Shown: piece by piece, positions 44,949 through 53,529 of the stretch | Numbering within the stretch: position 1 is the first letter of the stretch | Layout: each line of letters opens with the position of its first letter | Assembly: GCF_945952405.1 (NCBI RefSeq) | Contig: NZ_CAMFIA010000004.1 | Coordinates: forward strand, 216,482 to 280,481 | From: an uncultured Stenotrophomonas sp. | GTDB taxonomy: Bacteria > Pseudomonadota > Gammaproteobacteria > Xanthomonadales > Xanthomonadaceae | Length of the DNA: 64,000 nt | Direction of reading: 5' to 3' | The notes under the pieces: model-generated | What the model was told of the DNA's origin: nothing | Seen by the model: the letters and a program-made list of their open reading frames with translations, nothing else | Databases searched by the model: none | Program-made: the position numbers and the translations under genes

Positions 44949-45208
44949 GAGCTCCGTGAAAGCGCTTGGGAGCTGCACAGGACTATGCTGGCAGCGGCGA
45001 AAGGCAGTCGAAGCCAATGCCATGGATCTTCGGTGAAATGCCTTGTCACTACAGGGTACGCAGAAGATCCCCCAAGCCTCGCCACCTCCCTCGGGCTATC
45101 AGCGTCAACTTGACGAGCCAGATCTCCCAATGCCTCCCGGCTCTGATGGGCAGCAGGGTTCCGATGAAGTCGCTCGATTGCCTGTGCTGAGGTCAATGGC
45201 GCGCTCAC
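44945..45208 (-). CDS. B protein: 87-residue unknown protein coupled to A and A'
   Basis: A small open frame between the two A genes. The GTG at 45208 overlaps the A stop (GTGA), and GGAGGA within the last codons of A lies nine bases upstream, an ideal ribosome binding site. The stop overlaps the A' start. The product starts MSAPLTSAQAIERLHRNPAA, has a charged helical N-half and a more hydrophobic C-half (WHWLRLPFAAASIVLCSSQAL). The same N-terminus recurs after A', and its C-terminal half recurs as decayed sequence upstream of A. Conservation of both overlaps argues that it is translated. No function can be given. Confidence 0.6.
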   Translation of the reverse strand: MSAPLTSAQAIERLHRNPAAHQSREALGDLARQVDADSPREVARLGGSSAYPVVTRHFTEDPWHWLRLPFAAASIVLCSSQALSRSS

Positions 45209-45654
45209 AGCACGCACTCCTCCGAGAAATCGAGAACTACTGCGTAATCCGTTTTGACCGAAAACACTCCATCATCCTTGTAGGCAATCAGGGCTTCCTT
45301 GAGGTCGTCAACGATTGTTTGTTGATGCCGCTTCAGGGCTCCCGGGAGTCCATTGCTTCCGTTGAGGTAAGCCAAGCGCCAGTGGCAGCCCCCAGGCTCA
45401 CCCGGTCTACCCCAAGCATCCAGCAAATCGAGCCGCAGCGTCAGTTCTTCCCCTTTCCAGAAGAACGTCCAGTAGGTGCGGTAGCGGAACTCCTCGTCAC
45501 TGTCCCTCCCGATGCTTCGCAGATAGATATCGCGCTCGCGATCAATGGTCCAATCACGCGCCCCAGTCCCCCAACTGAACTTTTCATCAATCTCAGCCAG
45601 ACGGTATCTGGCCACATCATCTGGCGAGATGTACTCGTTGACGAATGGCATCAT
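45205..45654 (-). CDS. A protein: 149-residue unknown protein, first copy of the array
   Basis: Cytoplasmic, acidic protein of 149 residues starting MMPFVNEYISPDDVARY. It contains RDWTIDRERDIYLR, a YWTFFWKG aromatic cluster, TLRLDLLD and a closing SEECVL. Its paralogue A' lies 256 bases downstream. The open frame extends to 45816, but the extra N-terminal part overlaps a decayed B-like sequence, and the upstream residues differ in character; ATG 45654 gives the same N-terminus as A'. GC content is visibly below that of neighbours. I do not recognise the family. Confidence 0.75.
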   Translation of the reverse strand: MMPFVNEYISPDDVARYRLAEIDEKFSWGTGARDWTIDRERDIYLRSIGRDSDEEFRYRTYWTFFWKGEELTLRLDLLDAWGRPGEPGGCHWRLAYLNGSNGLPGALKRHQQTIVDDLKEALIAYKDDGVFSVKTDYAVVLDFSEECVL

Positions 45655-46117
45655 GCGTTCCATGAAAGCGCTTGGGAACTGCAAAGGACTATACCGGCAG
45701 CGGCGGGAGGCAATCGAAGCCAACGCCATAGGTCTTCGGTGAAATACCTTGCCATTGCAGGGTTCACAGAAAATCACCCCAAGCCTCACCACCTCGCGCA
45801 TTGCGGACAGCGACACCCTGACGAGCCCAATGCGTCACAGATGCCCGAGTCAACGTCACAACAGAGGGCACGACGCTTCTTATCGGGCAGGATGTCTGTC
45901 CTTCGCTGCCCGCCAGATGGTCTTTACAGATGAATTCAGTATCCCGGCCGAATCAGGAACCATCTCGGCCTCATGATACCCCTCACAACTCCGCGACTAT
46001 GTAAGGACGGGGTGCGATCAGAATCTCGCTGCGCTCGCCGCAAGAACCGTATCGATTGGATGATCAATTGCGGAACGTGCCGCATGCACCCAGGCACCGA
46101 GGCAGGCACCAAACGCA
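45655..46117 (-). pseudogene. Gene-free stretch with a decayed B copy upstream of A
   Basis: Bases about 45655-45870 match the B gene on the minus strand. The last 32 codons are intact and read RYFTEDLWRWLRLPPAAAGI then VLCSSQAL, ending in a TGA that overlaps the A start just as in B. An extra base near 45790 shifts the frame, and a six-base deletion lies further upstream. From 45870 to 46117 nothing is recognised. The array therefore once began with another B unit. Confidence 0.6.
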
Positions 46118-46142
46118 AAAGGCACCGGATACCGGTGCCTTT
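46118..46142. terminator. Hairpin terminator near tRNA-Lys, right edge of the islet
   Basis: AAAGGCACCGG and CCGGTGCCTTT pair perfectly around ATA. On the minus strand it lies just 3' of tRNA-Lys and would end that transcript. Its core is nearly identical to the hairpin at 44334, so the lower-GC islet is bracketed by related hairpins. Confidence 0.8.
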
Positions 46143-46168
46143 GAAATGACGTAAGTCATTGAGTGCAA

Positions 46169-46244
46169 TGGTGGGCCGTGTAGGATTCGAACCTACGACC
46201 AAAAGATTAAAAGTCTTCTGCTCTACCGACTGAGCTAACGGCCC
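46169..46244 (-). tRNA. tRNA-Lys (anticodon UUU)
   Basis: A 76-base cloverleaf on the minus strand. The acceptor stem GGGCCGT/ACGGCCC is perfect, the D-arm contains GCTCAGTCGGTAGAGC, the anticodon loop is CTTTTAA, and the T-arm is GTAGGTTCGAATCCTAC. The discriminator is A, and CCA is encoded. In Pseudomonas tRNA-Lys also follows the tol-pal, queE and queC genes, so the location is ancestral. Confidence 0.98.
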
Positions 46245-46325
46245 ATTGCACTGCCCCGGCCTTTCGGCGGGGTGGGCATTCTACCCTACTTTGCCGGGCC
46301 GGGTGAAACCCCGGCGTATGGATGG

Positions 46326-46348
46326 TGCCGGCCAGCGGCCGGCACTAC
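46326..46348. repeat. SMAG palindrome upstream of the HEXXH gene
   Basis: TGCCGGCCAGCGGCCGGCAC followed by TAC is an inverted GTAG-headed SMAG element, 75 bases before the next start codon. It lies between the tRNA and the exported metalloprotease-like gene. Confidence 0.7.
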
Positions 46349-46423
46349 CCCGATCTGGGCAGTCTGCCTAAACCTTTCGGGCCACCGCTGCATCTCATCT
46401 GCGATTCTTCCCCGGAACTGTAG

Positions 46424-47380
46424 ATGCGCCTGCCCTTCAGCCTGTTTGCCGCCCTGCTGCTGCCCTGTGCGGCGCTGGCCGCGCCACCCCAGGTCGTCAT
46501 CGACGACATCGACCGCTTCTGGTCCACCTACGATGCGGTCCGCGCGGAGCCCGATGCTGCGCGGCGGGCGGCCCTGGTCCAGCAGCGCTACATCGATCAG
46601 GGCAGTGCCGGCCTGCATGCCTTGATGCAGGTCCGCAACTACACCGCCAGCGAGTACGCCGAGGCGATGCGCGCGTGGCCGCGCTTCTGGACCTCGGTGC
46701 GGCCGTTGACCGCCAATGCCCGCACCGCCAGCGCCACGCTGGAACGTGATCTGGCCGCGTTCCGCCAGCTGTACCCTGCGCTACGCCCGGCCTCCATCAC
46801 CTATGCGGTGGGCATACTGCGCACCGGCGGCACCACGCTGGGCGACAAGGTGCTGATCGGCGCGGAGATGGCACTGGGCGACGAACGCGTGGATGTCAGC
46901 GAGCTGCCTGAGCCGATGCGCAGCCGTCTGCGGATCTTCTACGACAGCCGGCCAGGTGCGAACAACGCGCAGAACAACCTGCATGAGTACGTGCATACCC
47001 AGCAGCACGAGACCACCGGCAGCCTGGCCCAGTACGTGCTGCGCGAAGGCGTGGCCGAGTACGTGGCCGAGCGCATCAGCGGGCGCCGCCCGGCATTGCC
47101 CTTCTATGCCTACGGTGCGCGCCACGAGGCGGAGATCCGCGCGCGTTTCATTGCCGGGATGGACGGCGATGACCTGGGCGACTGGCTGTACAACAGTTCG
47201 CGCAATGCCTTCGGGGTGAGTGATGTGGGCTACTACGCCGGCTATCGCATCGCGCAGGAATACATGCGCCAGCAGCCGGACGAGAAGGCGGCGATCGCAC
47301 GGATGATCGAGCTGGACTACACCGATCCCGCCGTGGTGCGGGCCTTCATCCAGGCATCAGGGTGGTTGCAGCAGCAGTAG
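46424..47380 (+). CDS. Exported HEXXH putative zinc protease (DUF2268-like)
   Basis: A 318-residue protein with a Sec signal (LPFSLFAALLLPCAALAAP). The centre has NNLHEYVHTQQHETTG, an HEXXH zinc motif, followed about 20 residues later by REGVAEYVAERISG, where the Glu could be the third ligand as in gluzincins. IDDIDRFWSTYDAV and LLIGAEMALGDE-like stretches fit the DUF2268 group of predicted Zn-dependent proteases. The product is probably periplasmic. It interrupts the conserved queC to tRNA-Lys order, so it may be a later insertion. Catalytic activity is predicted only. Confidence 0.8.
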   Translation: MRLPFSLFAALLLPCAALAAPPQVVIDDIDRFWSTYDAVRAEPDAARRAALVQQRYIDQGSAGLHALMQVRNYTASEYAEAMRAWPRFWTSVRPLTANARTASATLERDLAAFRQLYPALRPASITYAVGILRTGGTTLGDKVLIGAEMALGDERVDVSELPEPMRSRLRIFYDSRPGANNAQNNLHEYVHTQQHETTGSLAQYVLREGVAEYVAERISGRRPALPFYAYGARHEAEIRARFIAGMDGDDLGDWLYNSSRNAFGVSDVGYYAGYRIAQEYMRQQPDEKAAIARMIELDYTDPAVVRAFIQASGWLQQQ

Positions 47381-47396
47381 CTGCCGGGATGGGAGA

Positions 47397-47417
47397 GTGC
47401 GAACCAACGGTTCGCAC
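47397..47417. terminator. 9-bp hairpin between convergent genes
   Basis: GTGCGAACC and GGTTCGCAC enclose AAC. It sits 16 bases after the exported protease gene and 50 bases from the queC stop and could end both transcripts. Confidence 0.6.
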
Positions 47418-47467
47418 CCACCGGAGGGGGGACCCACCCAAGGGGGGCCCCCACCATGGCCGCGCGG

Positions 47468-48133
47468 TCAGGCGTACAGCGTCGGGTCGGCCACGCCGGC
47501 CTCGGCAAAGCCCTGCGCGCGCAGACGGCAGGCGTCGCAGTGGCCGCAGGCGGCGCCGTTGGCATCGGCGTTGTAGCAGGACACGGTCAGGCCGAAGTCC
47601 ACGCCCAGACGCACACCTTCACTGACGATCTGGCCCTTGCTGAGGAACTGCAGGGGGGCATGCACCTGGATGCCCGCTCCTTCCACACCCGACTTGGTGG
47701 CCAGGTTGGCCAGTGCCTGGAACGCGGCCACGAATTCGGGGCGGCAGTCCGGGTAACCGGAGTAGTCCACGGCGTTGACGCCGCAGAAGATGTCGTTGGC
47801 GCCGAGCACTTCGGCCCAGCCCAGGGCCAGCGACAGCATGATGGTGTTGCGCGCCGGCACGTAGGTGACCGGAATGCCGGCACCACCGGCCTCGGGCACA
47901 TCGATGTCGTCGGTCAGCGCCGAACCGCCGATGCTGCGCAGGTCCACGTCCACGGTCTTGTGCGCGACCACGCCCTGGGCCTTGGCCACACGGGCGGCAG
48001 CGTCCAGCTCGGAGGTGTGGCGCTGGCCATAGCGCACGCTCAGGGCATGCACGGCGAAGCCCTGTTCCTGGGCCATGGCGATGACGGCGGCTGAATCCAT
48101 GCCGCCGGAGAGAAGCACGACTGCCTTCTTCAT
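47468..48133 (-). CDS. queC: 7-cyano-7-deazaguanine synthase QueC
   Basis: Makes preQ0 from 7-carboxy-7-deazaguanine with ammonia and ATP, a step in queuosine tRNA modification. The ATG at 48133 gives 221 residues. The PP-loop [13 protein letters not shown] is at the N-terminus, and the zinc-binding cysteines are in [40 protein letters not shown] is a family signature. queE lies 78 bases upstream in the same direction. Confidence 0.96.
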   Translation of the reverse strand: MKKAVVLLSGGMDSAAVIAMAQEQGFAVHALSVRYGQRHTSELDAAARVAKAQGVVAHKTVDVDLRSIGGSALTDDIDVPEAGGAGIPVTYVPARNTIMLSLALGWAEVLGANDIFCGVNAVDYSGYPDCRPEFVAAFQALANLATKSGVEGAGIQVHAPLQFLSKGQIVSEGVRLGVDFGLTVSCYNADANGAACGHCDACRLRAQGFAEAGVADPTLYA

Positions 48134-48211
48134 GGGAAAAACATCCGGTTGGGAGGGGAAAGCCAGCACGCTGTCCCGCGCCGGAGCTACATCAGGGAAC
48201 GCTGCGCCGGC

Positions 48212-48913
48212 TCATCGGCCCGGCTCGTCGTTCCACAGGATTTTATGCAACTGCATCTGGAAGCGCACCGGCAGCCGGTCCTCGACGATCCAGTCGGCCA
48301 GCTGCCGTGCGGTGATCTCGCCCTTGCTGGGCGAGAAGAACACCGTGCAGCGCTTCACCAGTTCGTGCTCGGCCAGCATGGCCTTGGCCCAGTCGTAGTC
48401 TTCGCGGCTGCAGATGACGAACTTGAGCTGGTCGCGCGCGGTCAGCAGCGGCAGGTTTTCCAGGCGGTTGCGTGCGGCTTCGGCCGAGCCGGGGGTCTTG
48501 ATGTCGACCACCCGCGACACCCGCGGGTCCACCGCGCTGACATCCAGCGCGCCGGAGGTTTCCAGCGAGACCTCCATGCCGGCATCGCACAGCTTCTGCA
48601 GCAGCACCAGGCAACGCTTCTGCGCCAGCGGCTCGCCGCCGGTCACGCAGACATGGCGCACGCCCTGGGCCAGCACCTCGGCCACGATGTCGTCGATGTC
48701 CCACCAGGTGCCGCCGTGGAAGGCGTAGGCGGTGTCGCAGTACTGGCAGCGCAGCGGGCAGCCGGTCAGGCGCACGAACACGGTCGGCCAGCCGGCGGTA
48801 TCGGCTTCGCCCTGCAGCGAGGTGAAGATCTCGGTGATCTTCAGGCGGGGCAGCGGCGACTGCACGATCTCGCTGGGCGTGGCGGCGGCGCTGGACGGGG
48901 TAACGGCGGTCAT
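48212..48913 (-). CDS. queE: 7-carboxy-7-deazaguanine synthase QueE
   Basis: Radical SAM enzyme that converts carboxytetrahydropterin to 7-carboxy-7-deazaguanine in queuosine synthesis. The Fe-S cluster motif is CPLRCQYCD (CxxxCxxC), following SLQGEADTAGWPTVFVRLTG. VTGGEPLAQK gives the SAM-binding glycine motif. The start at 48913 (MTAVTPSS) gives about 233 residues; an ATG at 48937 is also in frame. It heads the queE-queC pair, downstream of the tol-pal cluster. Confidence 0.94.
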   Translation of the reverse strand: MTAVTPSSAAATPSEIVQSPLPRLKITEIFTSLQGEADTAGWPTVFVRLTGCPLRCQYCDTAYAFHGGTWWDIDDIVAEVLAQGVRHVCVTGGEPLAQKRCLVLLQKLCDAGMEVSLETSGALDVSAVDPRVSRVVDIKTPGSAEAARNRLENLPLLTARDQLKFVICSREDYDWAKAMLAEHELVKRCTVFFSPSKGEITARQLADWIVEDRLPVRFQMQLHKILWNDEPGR

Positions 48914-48960
48914 GGCGGGTACTTCTTGATGGGACACGTGGCGGGTGGGCTACCGTGGCC

Positions 48961-49056
48961 GGTAACGAAAGCAGCCGGGCATTGCCCGGCGTCAGCGGAT
49001 CCGGTCGGGTTTGCCGATCCGGAAACGAAAGCAGCCGAGCGTGGGCTCGGCTCTAC
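48961..49056. repeat. Direct repeat of AACGAAAGCAGCCG with attached hairpins
   Basis: GGTAACGAAAGCAGCCGGGC (48961) and GGAAACGAAAGCAGCCGAGC (49021) are near copies 60 bases apart. Each continues into a palindrome: GCCGGGC/GCCCGGC in the first and GCCGAGC/GGCTCGGCTCTAC in the second, the latter SMAG-like. Between them is a GGATCCGG/CCGATCCGG near-palindrome. It fills the gap between cpoB and queE and could separate their transcripts. Confidence 0.6.
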
Positions 49057-49086
49057 AGGACCCGTATTGTACGCCCGCTCAGCGGA

Positions 49087-49905
49087 TCAACGGATCTGCT
49101 TGCCGAGGCGGATCGACTGCAGGCGGTCCTGCGCGGTGCGCGCGGCGTCCGAGCCGGGGTACTGCGCCACAACGGTTTCCAGCGTCTGCTGGGCCTGGTC
49201 GACCTTGCCCTCGCCATACTGCGAGAGGCCGACCTTGAGCAGGCCGCCAGCGGCCTTGTCGTGGGTCGGATAACGCGAGAGCAGTTCGCGGAACTGGGTC
49301 TCGGCCATCGGGAAATTGCGGGTGGCGTAATAGCTTTCGCCGAGCCAGTACAGCGCGTTCGGCGCATAGACGCCGTTCGGATACAGCTGCAGGAAGCTCA
49401 GGAACAGCTGCGCCGAGTCATCGTACTTGCCGGCCTTCAGCGAATCGAAGGCGACGTTGTAGGAGGTGCGCTCGTCGCCGGTGGCGGCAAGGCTGCCGGC
49501 ATCACCATGGACGGAAGGCGGCCGCTCGGAAGTGGCCGCCGCTGCGGGTTTTGCCGGGGCCGGGGTGGCCTTCGGCGCGCTCGCCGGAACAGGCGGCAGG
49601 GCCGGGGCGGCATTGCCCCCTTCCAACCGGTTCAGGCGGCTGTCCAGATCCAGGTACTGGTCCTGGGCGGACTGCTTGAGCTGGGCATTGTCGTGCTGCA
49701 ACTGCTCGATCGAGGCCTGCAGGCTGGTCACCTGCTGCCGCAGCTGATTGATCTGGTTCAACAGGTCCTGGTTGGCACTGTTGTTGTACATCTGCTGCTC
49801 GAGCGCGCCGACACGGTCGGCCAGGCTCTGTCGCTGTGCATGCGCCGGTGCGGCAGCCACGAGGGCTGCCGCAACGACCAGCATCAATGTGATGCCAATG
49901 CGCAT
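49087..49905 (-). CDS. cpoB: Cell division coordinator CpoB (YbgF)
   Basis: Periplasmic protein that links PBP1B activity with the Tol machine during constriction. The 272 residues have a signal peptide (LMLVVAAALVAAAPAHAQ), an N-terminal coiled coil (VGALEQQMYNNSANQDLLNQINQLRQQVTSLQASIEQLQ) and, after a Pro/Ala linker, three TPR units from about 150 (AFDSLKAGKYDDSAQLFLSFLQLYP, YWLGESYYATRNFPMAETQFREL and the next). It starts three bases after the pal stop, so it is co-translated with pal. Confidence 0.95.
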   Translation of the reverse strand: MRIGITLMLVVAAALVAAAPAHAQRQSLADRVGALEQQMYNNSANQDLLNQINQLRQQVTSLQASIEQLQHDNAQLKQSAQDQYLDLDSRLNRLEGGNAAPALPPVPASAPKATPAPAKPAAAATSERPPSVHGDAGSLAATGDERTSYNVAFDSLKAGKYDDSAQLFLSFLQLYPNGVYAPNALYWLGESYYATRNFPMAETQFRELLSRYPTHDKAAGGLLKVGLSQYGEGKVDQAQQTLETVVAQYPGSDAARTAQDRLQSIRLGKQIR

Positions 49906-49908
49906 GGA

Positions 49909-50427
49909 TTACTGCGCGGTGTACACGATTTCGACGCGACGGTTCTGCGACCAGCAGGACTCGTTCGACTCGGTGCAGACCGGACGCTCTTCACCGTAGG
50001 ACACGACGGTCAGCTGCGAAGCCGAGCCACCGTTGGCCTGCAGGGCCGAGTTGACGCCGTTGCCACGACGCTCGCCCAGGGCCTGGTTGTACGCGCGCGA
50101 ACCGCGCTCGTCGGTGTGGCCCTGCAGGGTGATGCGCGAGGACGGACGGTCACGCAGGTACTTGGCGTGGCAAGCCATGATGGCCTGGAATTCCGGCTTC
50201 ACGTCTTCCTTGTCCAGGTCGAAGTAGACAACGCGCTGGCGCAGGCAAGCGTCGGTGTCCAGGTCGCCCGGGCCGTACAGGCCGGAGGTCGACGGACCGG
50301 TCGGGGTGGTGGTCGAGGTGCCGGTGTCAACCGGGGCTGCCGGCTCTTCCTTCACCTTCTTCGAGCAACCGGCCAGGACGGCCACAGACAGCAGGGAAAC
50401 AAGCAGAACGCGGGTGGACTTGTTCAT
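49909..50427 (-). CDS. pal: Peptidoglycan-associated lipoprotein Pal
   Basis: Outer-membrane lipoprotein that binds peptidoglycan and TolB. The 172 residues begin with a lipoprotein signal with lipobox LAGC (Cys21). The OmpA-like domain has VVYFDLDKEDVKPEF, ITLQGHTDERGSRAYNQALGERR and a C-terminal RRVEIVY, which are the diaminopimelate-binding blocks. The 64-base gap to tolB is AT-rich (AATATTAACACTCTTTTAGC) and may hold a separate pal promoter. Confidence 0.97.
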   Translation of the reverse strand: MNKSTRVLLVSLLSVAVLAGCSKKVKEEPAAPVDTGTSTTTPTGPSTSGLYGPGDLDTDACLRQRVVYFDLDKEDVKPEFQAIMACHAKYLRDRPSSRITLQGHTDERGSRAYNQALGERRGNGVNSALQANGGSASQLTVVSYGEERPVCTESNESCWSQNRRVEIVYTAQ

Positions 50428-50491
50428 GGCGATACCTTTGTGGCTCCTAGGCCGATGAGGGGTTCAAGACAGCGAAAATATTAACACTCTT

Positions 50492-51811
50492 TTAGCGCTG
50501 GGTACGGTATGGGGACCATGCCGGTTCGCGCACATCTCCGTCAGCCAGAACCAACCGCTGGCGCACGCGCGCATCGGCGGAAACGGCGTACAGCACACCA
50601 CGGCCACCCTCGCGGGCGGCGTACAACACCATGCTTGCGTTGGGCGCAAAGCTCGGAGATTCATCCAGCGAACCCGGGGACAGCGTGCTCCAGCGGGGCG
50701 AACCCAGCGAACTGTCCATCATCGCGATCTTGTAGCTGTTGCCCGAGCCCTGGGCCACGGCGATCTTCTTGCCGTCGTAGGACACGGTGGGCTTGGCATT
50801 GTAGTTGCCCTGGAAGGTCACGCGCTCGGCACTGCCGCCGCCCGCACCGACCTTGTAGACCTGCGGGCGGCCGCCGCGGTCGGAGGTGAAGTACACCGCG
50901 CTGCCGTCCGGCGCCCAGGTCGGCTCGGTATCGATGGCGAAGTGGTTGGTGAGCTGGGTCAGCTGCTTGCTGCCCAGGTCCATCACGTAGATTTCCGGGT
51001 TGCCGGAACGCGACAGGGTCAGGGCCAGCTTGCGGCCATCCGGCGAGAACGCCGGGGCGCTGTTGATGCCGCGGAAGCTGGTGACCAGCTCACGTGCACC
51101 GGTGGCGATGTTCTGGATGTAGATCGCCGAATTGCCACGCTCGAAGCTGACATAGGCCAGCTTGCCGCCATCCGGGCTCCACGACGGCGACAGCAGCGGC
51201 TCGGCCGAACGCACGATGGTCTGCGGGTTGAAGCCATCGGAGTCGGCGACCATCAGCGCATAGCGCATGGCATCGCCCTTGCCGCTGGCGGTCACGTAGG
51301 CGATACGGGTCCAGAAGGCACCGCGGATGCCGGTGATCTTCTCGTAGATGGCGTCGGCCATCTGGTGGGCGACATCGCGCATGGCATTGCCACGGGCGGT
51401 CATCGCCAGGCCCAGCAGGCGCTCGCCCTTGGGCACATCGAACAGTTCGTATTCGACGCGGTAGGCGCCGGCGCCGGCGTCCAGCACGCGGCCGACCACG
51501 ATGTAGTTCTGCTTCAGCGCGCGCCAGGTGGCGAACTGGATGTCGCCGCCGCGGACGGGCTTTTCGACGATCTGCGCTTCCGGCAGGGTGCGGAACTGGC
51601 CCGAGCGCTCCAGGTCGGCACGGACCACGCCGGCGACGTCGGTCTGCGGTGCAGCCGCCGAACCCTGGTAGGGCATCGGCACGATGGTGATCGGCAGTGC
51701 GGAGGCATTGCCGCCGATGATGTCGATATCCAGCCCCCTCTGCTGCGCAACAGCAGCGAAGGGCAGCAACAGGGCCGCAAACACGGCAAGCCAGCGAGGC
51801 ATCTTTTTCAT
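50492..51811 (-). CDS. tolB: Tol-Pal system beta-propeller TolB
   Basis: Periplasmic protein that shuttles between Pal and the TolA complex. The ATG at 51811 (MKKMPRWL) gives 439 residues with signal peptide cleaved near AAVAQQ. After the D1 domain (DVAGVVRADLERSGQFRTLP) six propeller blades repeat the motif SPxWSPDGxKLAYVSF; four clear copies are SPSWSPDGGKLAYVSF, APAFSPDGRKLALTLS, EPTWAPDGSAVYFTSD and SPSFAPNASMVLYAAR. It lies 220 bases after tolA, with a hairpin in between. Confidence 0.97.
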   Translation of the reverse strand: MKKMPRWLAVFAALLLPFAAVAQQRGLDIDIIGGNASALPITIVPMPYQGSAAAPQTDVAGVVRADLERSGQFRTLPEAQIVEKPVRGGDIQFATWRALKQNYIVVGRVLDAGAGAYRVEYELFDVPKGERLLGLAMTARGNAMRDVAHQMADAIYEKITGIRGAFWTRIAYVTASGKGDAMRYALMVADSDGFNPQTIVRSAEPLLSPSWSPDGGKLAYVSFERGNSAIYIQNIATGARELVTSFRGINSAPAFSPDGRKLALTLSRSGNPEIYVMDLGSKQLTQLTNHFAIDTEPTWAPDGSAVYFTSDRGGRPQVYKVGAGGGSAERVTFQGNYNAKPTVSYDGKKIAVAQGSGNSYKIAMMDSSLGSPRWSTLSPGSLDESPSFAPNASMVLYAAREGGRGVLYAVSADARVRQRLVLADGDVREPAWSPYRTQR

Positions 51812-52002
51812 GGAGCGCTCAATAGGGGGAAACCGGAACGAGGGATAGCAAAGCGGAAGTGAACCGCTTCGCAATCATGAACCAAGGGTACGTGAATTCC
51901 GGGTCAGTTCCAGCCCGTCCTCTCACGCACCGTTAACTTCGTGGCTAGGATCGCGTCCGCCCGGCAGAAACCGGGCCCGCGGGAAGCACGATGGGTGGGC
52001 GC

Positions 52003-52022
52003 GGGCGGCCTGTCGGCCGCCC
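52003..52022. terminator. 8-bp GC hairpin at the tolA 3' end
   Basis: GGGCGGCC and GGCCGCCC enclose TGTC, nine bases beyond the tolA stop on the minus strand. It may partly end or pause the tolQRA message before tolB. The remaining 190 bases of the gap show nothing else. Confidence 0.45.
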
Positions 52023-52031
52023 TGCCCCGCC

Positions 52032-53076
52032 TCAGCGATCCTGGGCGGTAAAGGTGAAGTTGAGCGTGCGCGCGAACACCGACTCGAAGCCTCGGTACGG
52101 CAGCGGCTGCGCATTGAGCACGGCGGCCTCGATCGAGCGCTTGCCGGCCTCGTCATACGGGCAGTTCGGGCTGACCTTGGCCTGCATCACCGTGCCCCCC
52201 GGAATCTGGGTGATGGTGATGGTGCAGCGCTGGCCCAGCGGAACCGTATCCGGGCGCACCCACTGCGACAGCACCTTGGCCTGGATCGCGGCCGCGTACT
52301 TGGCCGAAAGATCGTCACTGTTGCCACCACCACCCGCGGCAGGCTGGGAGGCACCGCTGGCACCGGCAGGCGCACTACCGGCGGCATTGCGCGCGGCGGC
52401 AACCTGGCGCAGCTTCTGCTCGGCCAGCTTGGCTTCCTTTTCGGCCTGCTCGCGCTTGGCCCGGATCTCGGCGATCTTCTTCTGCTTCTCGGCCTCGGCC
52501 TTGTCGGCCGCCTGCCGTTCCTGGTCAGCGAGCTTCTTCTTCTGGTCCGCTTCCTGCTGCTTGGCCAGGCGCAGCTTCTGCTCCGCTTCTTCCTGGCGCT
52601 TGCGTTCGGTCAGGTCGATCTGCTCCTGGCGGCGCTTGGCTTCCTGCTCCTGCTTGGCCTTCTCCTGCGAGATGGCCAGCGCGCTCGCCGCTTCCTGGTC
52701 CTTGGTATCCGGCTGCGCGACACGCTCCTGCGCCTGTTGCTGCTGCGGCGTCGGAGCGTCCTGCGGGCGCGGCTCGGGAATCGGCTGCGGCGGCGGAATG
52801 GTGTCTTCCGGCACCGGGATCGGCTCGGCGACCGGCGTCGGCAGGTCTTCCAGCTTTTCCGACTGGCGCAGGGCCTGGCGCGCGGCAGAGGCCTCGGACG
52901 CGGACAGCGCCAGGCTGGCCTCGACCGACGGATCGCCGGCAGCGGCGTCGGTGTTGCGCTGGGGCGACCACAGCCAGGCCACGATGAAGACCAGCGCGAC
53001 CAGCAGGTGCACCAGCAACGCCAGCGCCAGGGGCAGGCCCCAGCCGGGTTCGCGCTGATGCGGAGGTGGCAGGGCG

Positions 53077-53087
<11 letters not shown>
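52032..53087 (-). CDS. tolA: Cell envelope protein TolA
   Basis: Inner-membrane protein whose long helix reaches across the periplasm. The 351 residues have a membrane segment at about 18-42 (PLALALLVHLLVALVFIVAWLW), then a long Lys/Glu/Ala/Gln-rich coiled coil at about 120-240 (RRQEQIDLTERKRQEEAEQKL). The C-terminal D3 domain, from about 265, has AAIQAKVLSQWVRPD and TITQIPGGTVMQAKVSPNCPYDEAGKRSIEAAVL. It overlaps tolR by 11 bases. Confidence 0.95.
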
Positions 53088-53505
<418 letters not shown>

Positions 53506-53529
53506 GGCTTGGACTCCCGGGTCAGGCGC

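Noticed and set aside
45936-46202. 88-codon minus-strand open frame starting inside tRNA-Lys
   Set aside because: It begins within the tRNA gene (the VVGSNPTRPT-type translation of a T-arm is a common artefact) and shows no protein-like features.
44334-46244. Integrase-type genomic island at tRNA-Lys with att sites
   Set aside because: No integrase gene and no second copy of the tRNA 3' end was found in the islet, so a classical integrative element cannot be claimed.
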